A stretch of 64,000 nt of DNA from Pelagibius sp050043265. GTDB lineage: Bacteria > Pseudomonadota > Alphaproteobacteria > Kiloniellales > Kiloniellaceae. Positions 62,171-64,000 of this stretch are shown here, one piece after another. The translations under genes and the position numbers were made by a program. Where the stretch lies: the NCBI GenBank assembly GCA_050043265.1, contig JBHJIR010000032.1, positions 43,794-107,793 of the forward strand, read 5' to 3'. Below the pieces are notes generated by a model. That model searched no databases. It saw only the letters and a list, made by a program, of their open reading frames with translations, and was not told the DNA's origin. How positions within the stretch are numbered: the stretch's first letter is position 1; every line of letters begins with the position of its first letter.

Positions 62171-63304
62171 ATGAACGGACGCCATATCACGCTTTTCGAA
62201 CTGCTCGGCTTCAAGATCCGCGTCGACGTCAGTTGGCTGTTCCTGGCCGTGCTGATCACCTGGTCGCTGGCGATGGGCGTTTTCCCGGTCTGGTACGAGG
62301 GCCTGAACCCCGCGACCTACTGGTGGATGGGGGGCGCCGGCATGGTGGGCCTGGCGTTCTCGCTGATCTTCCACGAGCTGTCCCATTCGGTGGTCGCGCG
62401 TCACTACGGCCTGCCGATCAAGGGCATTACCCTGTTCATTTTCGGCGGCGTCGCCGAGATGACCGAGGAGCCGAAAGAGGCCAGGACCGAGTTTCTCATG
62501 GCCATCGCCGGGCCGATCGCCAGTTTCTTCCTCGCCGTCGTGTTCTATCTGCTGGGCAGTCTCGGTGCGGCGCAGGGCCTTCCGGTGCCGCTGACCGGCG
62601 TGTTGACGTATCTCGGTTTCATCAACCTGCTGCTCGGCGGCTTCAACCTGATCCCGGCCTTCCCGCTGGACGGCGGCCGCGCGCTACGCGCGGCGCTGTG
62701 GTATTGGCGCGGCGACCTCAAGTCCGCGACGCGCATCGCCTCCGGGGCCGGCAATGGCTTTGGCCTGCTGCTGATGGCGCTCGGCGTGTTCAGTTTGGTC
62801 AGCGGCAACCTGATCGGCGGGATCTGGTGGGTGGTCATCGGCCTGTTCCTGCGCGGTGCGGCGCAGGCCTCCTACCAGCAACTGCTGACCCGGCGCCTTT
62901 TCGAGGGCGAGCCGGTGCGCCGCTTCATGCCCCACGAGACCGTGGCCGTGCCGCAGGACCTGCCGCTCAGCCGCTTCGTCGAGGAATACGTCTACGACTA
63001 CCACTACGACCTGTTCCCGGTGGTGACCGACGGGCGTCTGATCGGCTGCATCGCCACCAGGCAGCTGAAGAGCGAGCCGCGCGAGAAATGGCCCTATCTC
63101 GCCGTACGCGACCTGATGGTGCCCTGCAGCGAGGAGAACACCATCGACCCGGGCATGGACGCCATCGAGGCCATGGCGCTGATGAACCGCACGGGGACCA
63201 GCCGCCTCATCGTCGCCATCGGCGACCGCCTGGTCGGCATCGTGGCGCTGAAGGACATGCTGGAGCTGTTCAGCCTGAAGATGGACCTGGAGGGGCCGGG
63301 CTGA
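62171..63304 (+). CDS. site-2-protease (M50) family membrane protease with CBS domains
   Basis: Intramembrane zinc protease of the M50B group, 377 residues. The active-site HExxH is H68-E69-L70-S71-H72 (IFHELSHSVVARHYG), and the third ligand is D167 in NLIPAFPLDGGRAL. About six membrane helices fill residues 15-230. Two CBS domains (about 245-372) may sense adenine nucleotides: FMPHETVAVPQDLPLSRFVE and VRDLMVPCSEENTIDPGMDA. The ATG at 62171 (MNGRHITLFELLGFKIRVDV) is preferred to 62117 by family likeness and by the promoter position. Substrate unknown; regulated cleavage of a membrane factor is typical of the family. Confidence 0.93.
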   Translation: MNGRHITLFELLGFKIRVDVSWLFLAVLITWSLAMGVFPVWYEGLNPATYWWMGGAGMVGLAFSLIFHELSHSVVARHYGLPIKGITLFIFGGVAEMTEEPKEARTEFLMAIAGPIASFFLAVVFYLLGSLGAAQGLPVPLTGVLTYLGFINLLLGGFNLIPAFPLDGGRALRAALWYWRGDLKSATRIASGAGNGFGLLLMALGVFSLVSGNLIGGIWWVVIGLFLRGAAQASYQQLLTRRLFEGEPVRRFMPHETVAVPQDLPLSRFVEEYVYDYHYDLFPVVTDGRLIGCIATRQLKSEPREKWPYLAVRDLMVPCSEENTIDPGMDAIEAMALMNRTGTSRLIVAIGDRLVGIVALKDMLELFSLKMDLEGPG

Positions 63305-63326
63305 TTCCCGAGTCCGACGGGAGGTC

Positions 63327-64000
63327 ATGAGCAGGAGCGACGCCGTCCACCCGCAGTACAGCCGCGCCGAACGCCGGGCCGACGCCGTGGTGCATGCCCT
63401 GGGCCTCGTCTTCGGGCTGGCCGCCTGTATTGCGCTGGCGCTTCTCGCGCTGCCCCGCAACGACGGGCTGCTGTGGCTGTCCCTGGGGCTGTACGGTGGC
63501 GGGCTGATGACGATGCTCGCCTGCTCGGCGCTCTACAACCTCAGCAACCACACCCGTTGGAAGCCGCTGTTCCGCCGGCTCGACCACGCAGCCATCTTCG
63601 TGATGATCGCCGGCACCTACACGCCCTTCATGCTGATTGCCATCGGCGGCGCCTGGGGCCGCGGCCTGCTCGCCTTCGTGTGGACGGTGGCGCTGGGCGG
63701 GGTCGTGCTGAAATTCTTCTGGCCGCACCGCTTCGAACGCTTGTCGGTCGCCGCCTACCTGCTGCTCGGCTGGAGCATCGTGGTCGTTGCGGATGCGCTG
63801 GTGTCGGCCATGTCGGCAGCGGGGATTGCCCTGCTGCTGGCCGGCGGCTTGCTGTACAGCCTGGGCGTGGTGTTTCACCTCTGGTCGCGGCTGCCCTACC
63901 AGAATGCGATCTGGCACGCCTTCGAGCTGGCCGCCGCGGCCAGCCATTTCACCGCCGTGTTGAGCGAGGTGGTCGCGGCCGGCTGGGCCGGCTCAGTCTT
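63327..64000 (+). CDS. hemolysin III/YqfA-family membrane protein, 3' end cut by window
   Basis: Seven-helix integral membrane protein of the hemolysin III (PAQR-like) family. The start ATG at 63327 has GGGAGG just upstream. Visible blocks: RRADAVVHALGLVFGLAACI, ALYNLSNHTRWKPLFRRLDH with the conserved Asn/Arg/Asp-His, IAGTYTPFMLIAIG, and IWHAFELAAAASHFTAV with the C-terminal histidines, which with the earlier His/Asp are the putative metal site. 224 codons are in view and the family is about 210-230, so nearly the whole gene is present; no stop is seen before the edge. It is 22 bp after the M50 gene, probably cotranscribed. Confidence 0.92.
   Translation, partial: MSRSDAVHPQYSRAERRADAVVHALGLVFGLAACIALALLALPRNDGLLWLSLGLYGGGLMTMLACSALYNLSNHTRWKPLFRRLDHAAIFVMIAGTYTPFMLIAIGGAWGRGLLAFVWTVALGGVVLKFFWPHRFERLSVAAYLLLGWSIVVVADALVSAMSAAGIALLLAGGLLYSLGVVFHLWSRLPYQNAIWHAFELAAAASHFTAVLSEVVAAGWAGSV

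Overview
The window is GC-rich chromosomal DNA from an alphaproteobacterium, most likely a Rhodospirillales-type organism. The evidence is an ALAS-type hemA (C4 haem route), the xseB-ispA-dxs-tlyA isoprenoid cluster, a CbpA/CbpM pair, an FNR/FixK-type operator and many spermidine/putrescine and oligopeptide ABC transporters. I see no tRNA, rRNA, CRISPR array, phage or insertion sequence. Both the left end (tgt) and the right end (hemolysin III) cut through genes.

Layout. 1-5.6 kb: tgt-queA (queuosine tRNA modification), a secreted Pro/Ala-rich protein, an XRE regulator of PhrR/PraR type, a divergent ArsR/TusA pair and an orphan RND-type membrane-fusion protein. 5.8-12.5 kb: a histone-deacetylase-fold amidohydrolase, then xseB-ispA-dxs, a MATE exporter and tlyA. 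12.7-18.7 kb: a polyamine operon on the minus strand. It encodes a PotFGHI-like importer followed by a nitrilase-family amidase and an acetylpolyamine amidohydrolase whose catalytic residues fall at the same numbers as in the characterised Mycoplana enzyme. 18.8-32.9 kb: mostly housekeeping genes (sppA, a RlmCD/RumA-type methyltransferase, threonine aldolase, aroC, fabI, yihY, LysE exporter, cbpAM, pdxH, CDF metal exporter, universal stress protein). aroC carries two in-frame stop codons, TAG and TGA, in an otherwise full-length reading frame.

32.9-44 kb: an SDR gene, then a long minus-strand block. In transcription order it holds a class III (putrescine-type) aminotransferase, hemA, a solute-binding protein with a low-complexity linker, a second polyamine-type ABC importer with its own paralogous binding protein, and a PadR-like winged-helix regulator. 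That regulator has an excellent sigma70 promoter with an adjoining dyad. 44-64 kb: a flavodoxin-fold reductase, an ABC exporter, a DUF2927 lipoprotein, an amidohydrolase, a complete oligopeptide importer with an M20 amidohydrolase, a PAS protein, a rhomboid protease, a lipoprotein, a second oligopeptide importer lacking ATPases, an M50 protease with CBS domains and a hemolysin III protein.

Taken together, the accessory content points to a scavenging lifestyle. Polyamines and acetylated polyamines would be imported, deacetylated and transaminated, and peptides imported and hydrolysed. Three of the five solute-binding-protein genes are followed at once by a strong intercistronic hairpin, which probably sets a higher level of binding protein than of membrane subunits. 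The observations most worth checking are the doubly interrupted aroC, the apparent CTG start of the second oligopeptide ATPase, the FNR-type box before the universal stress gene, the acetylpolyamine operon, and the duplicated binding protein beside the second polyamine importer.
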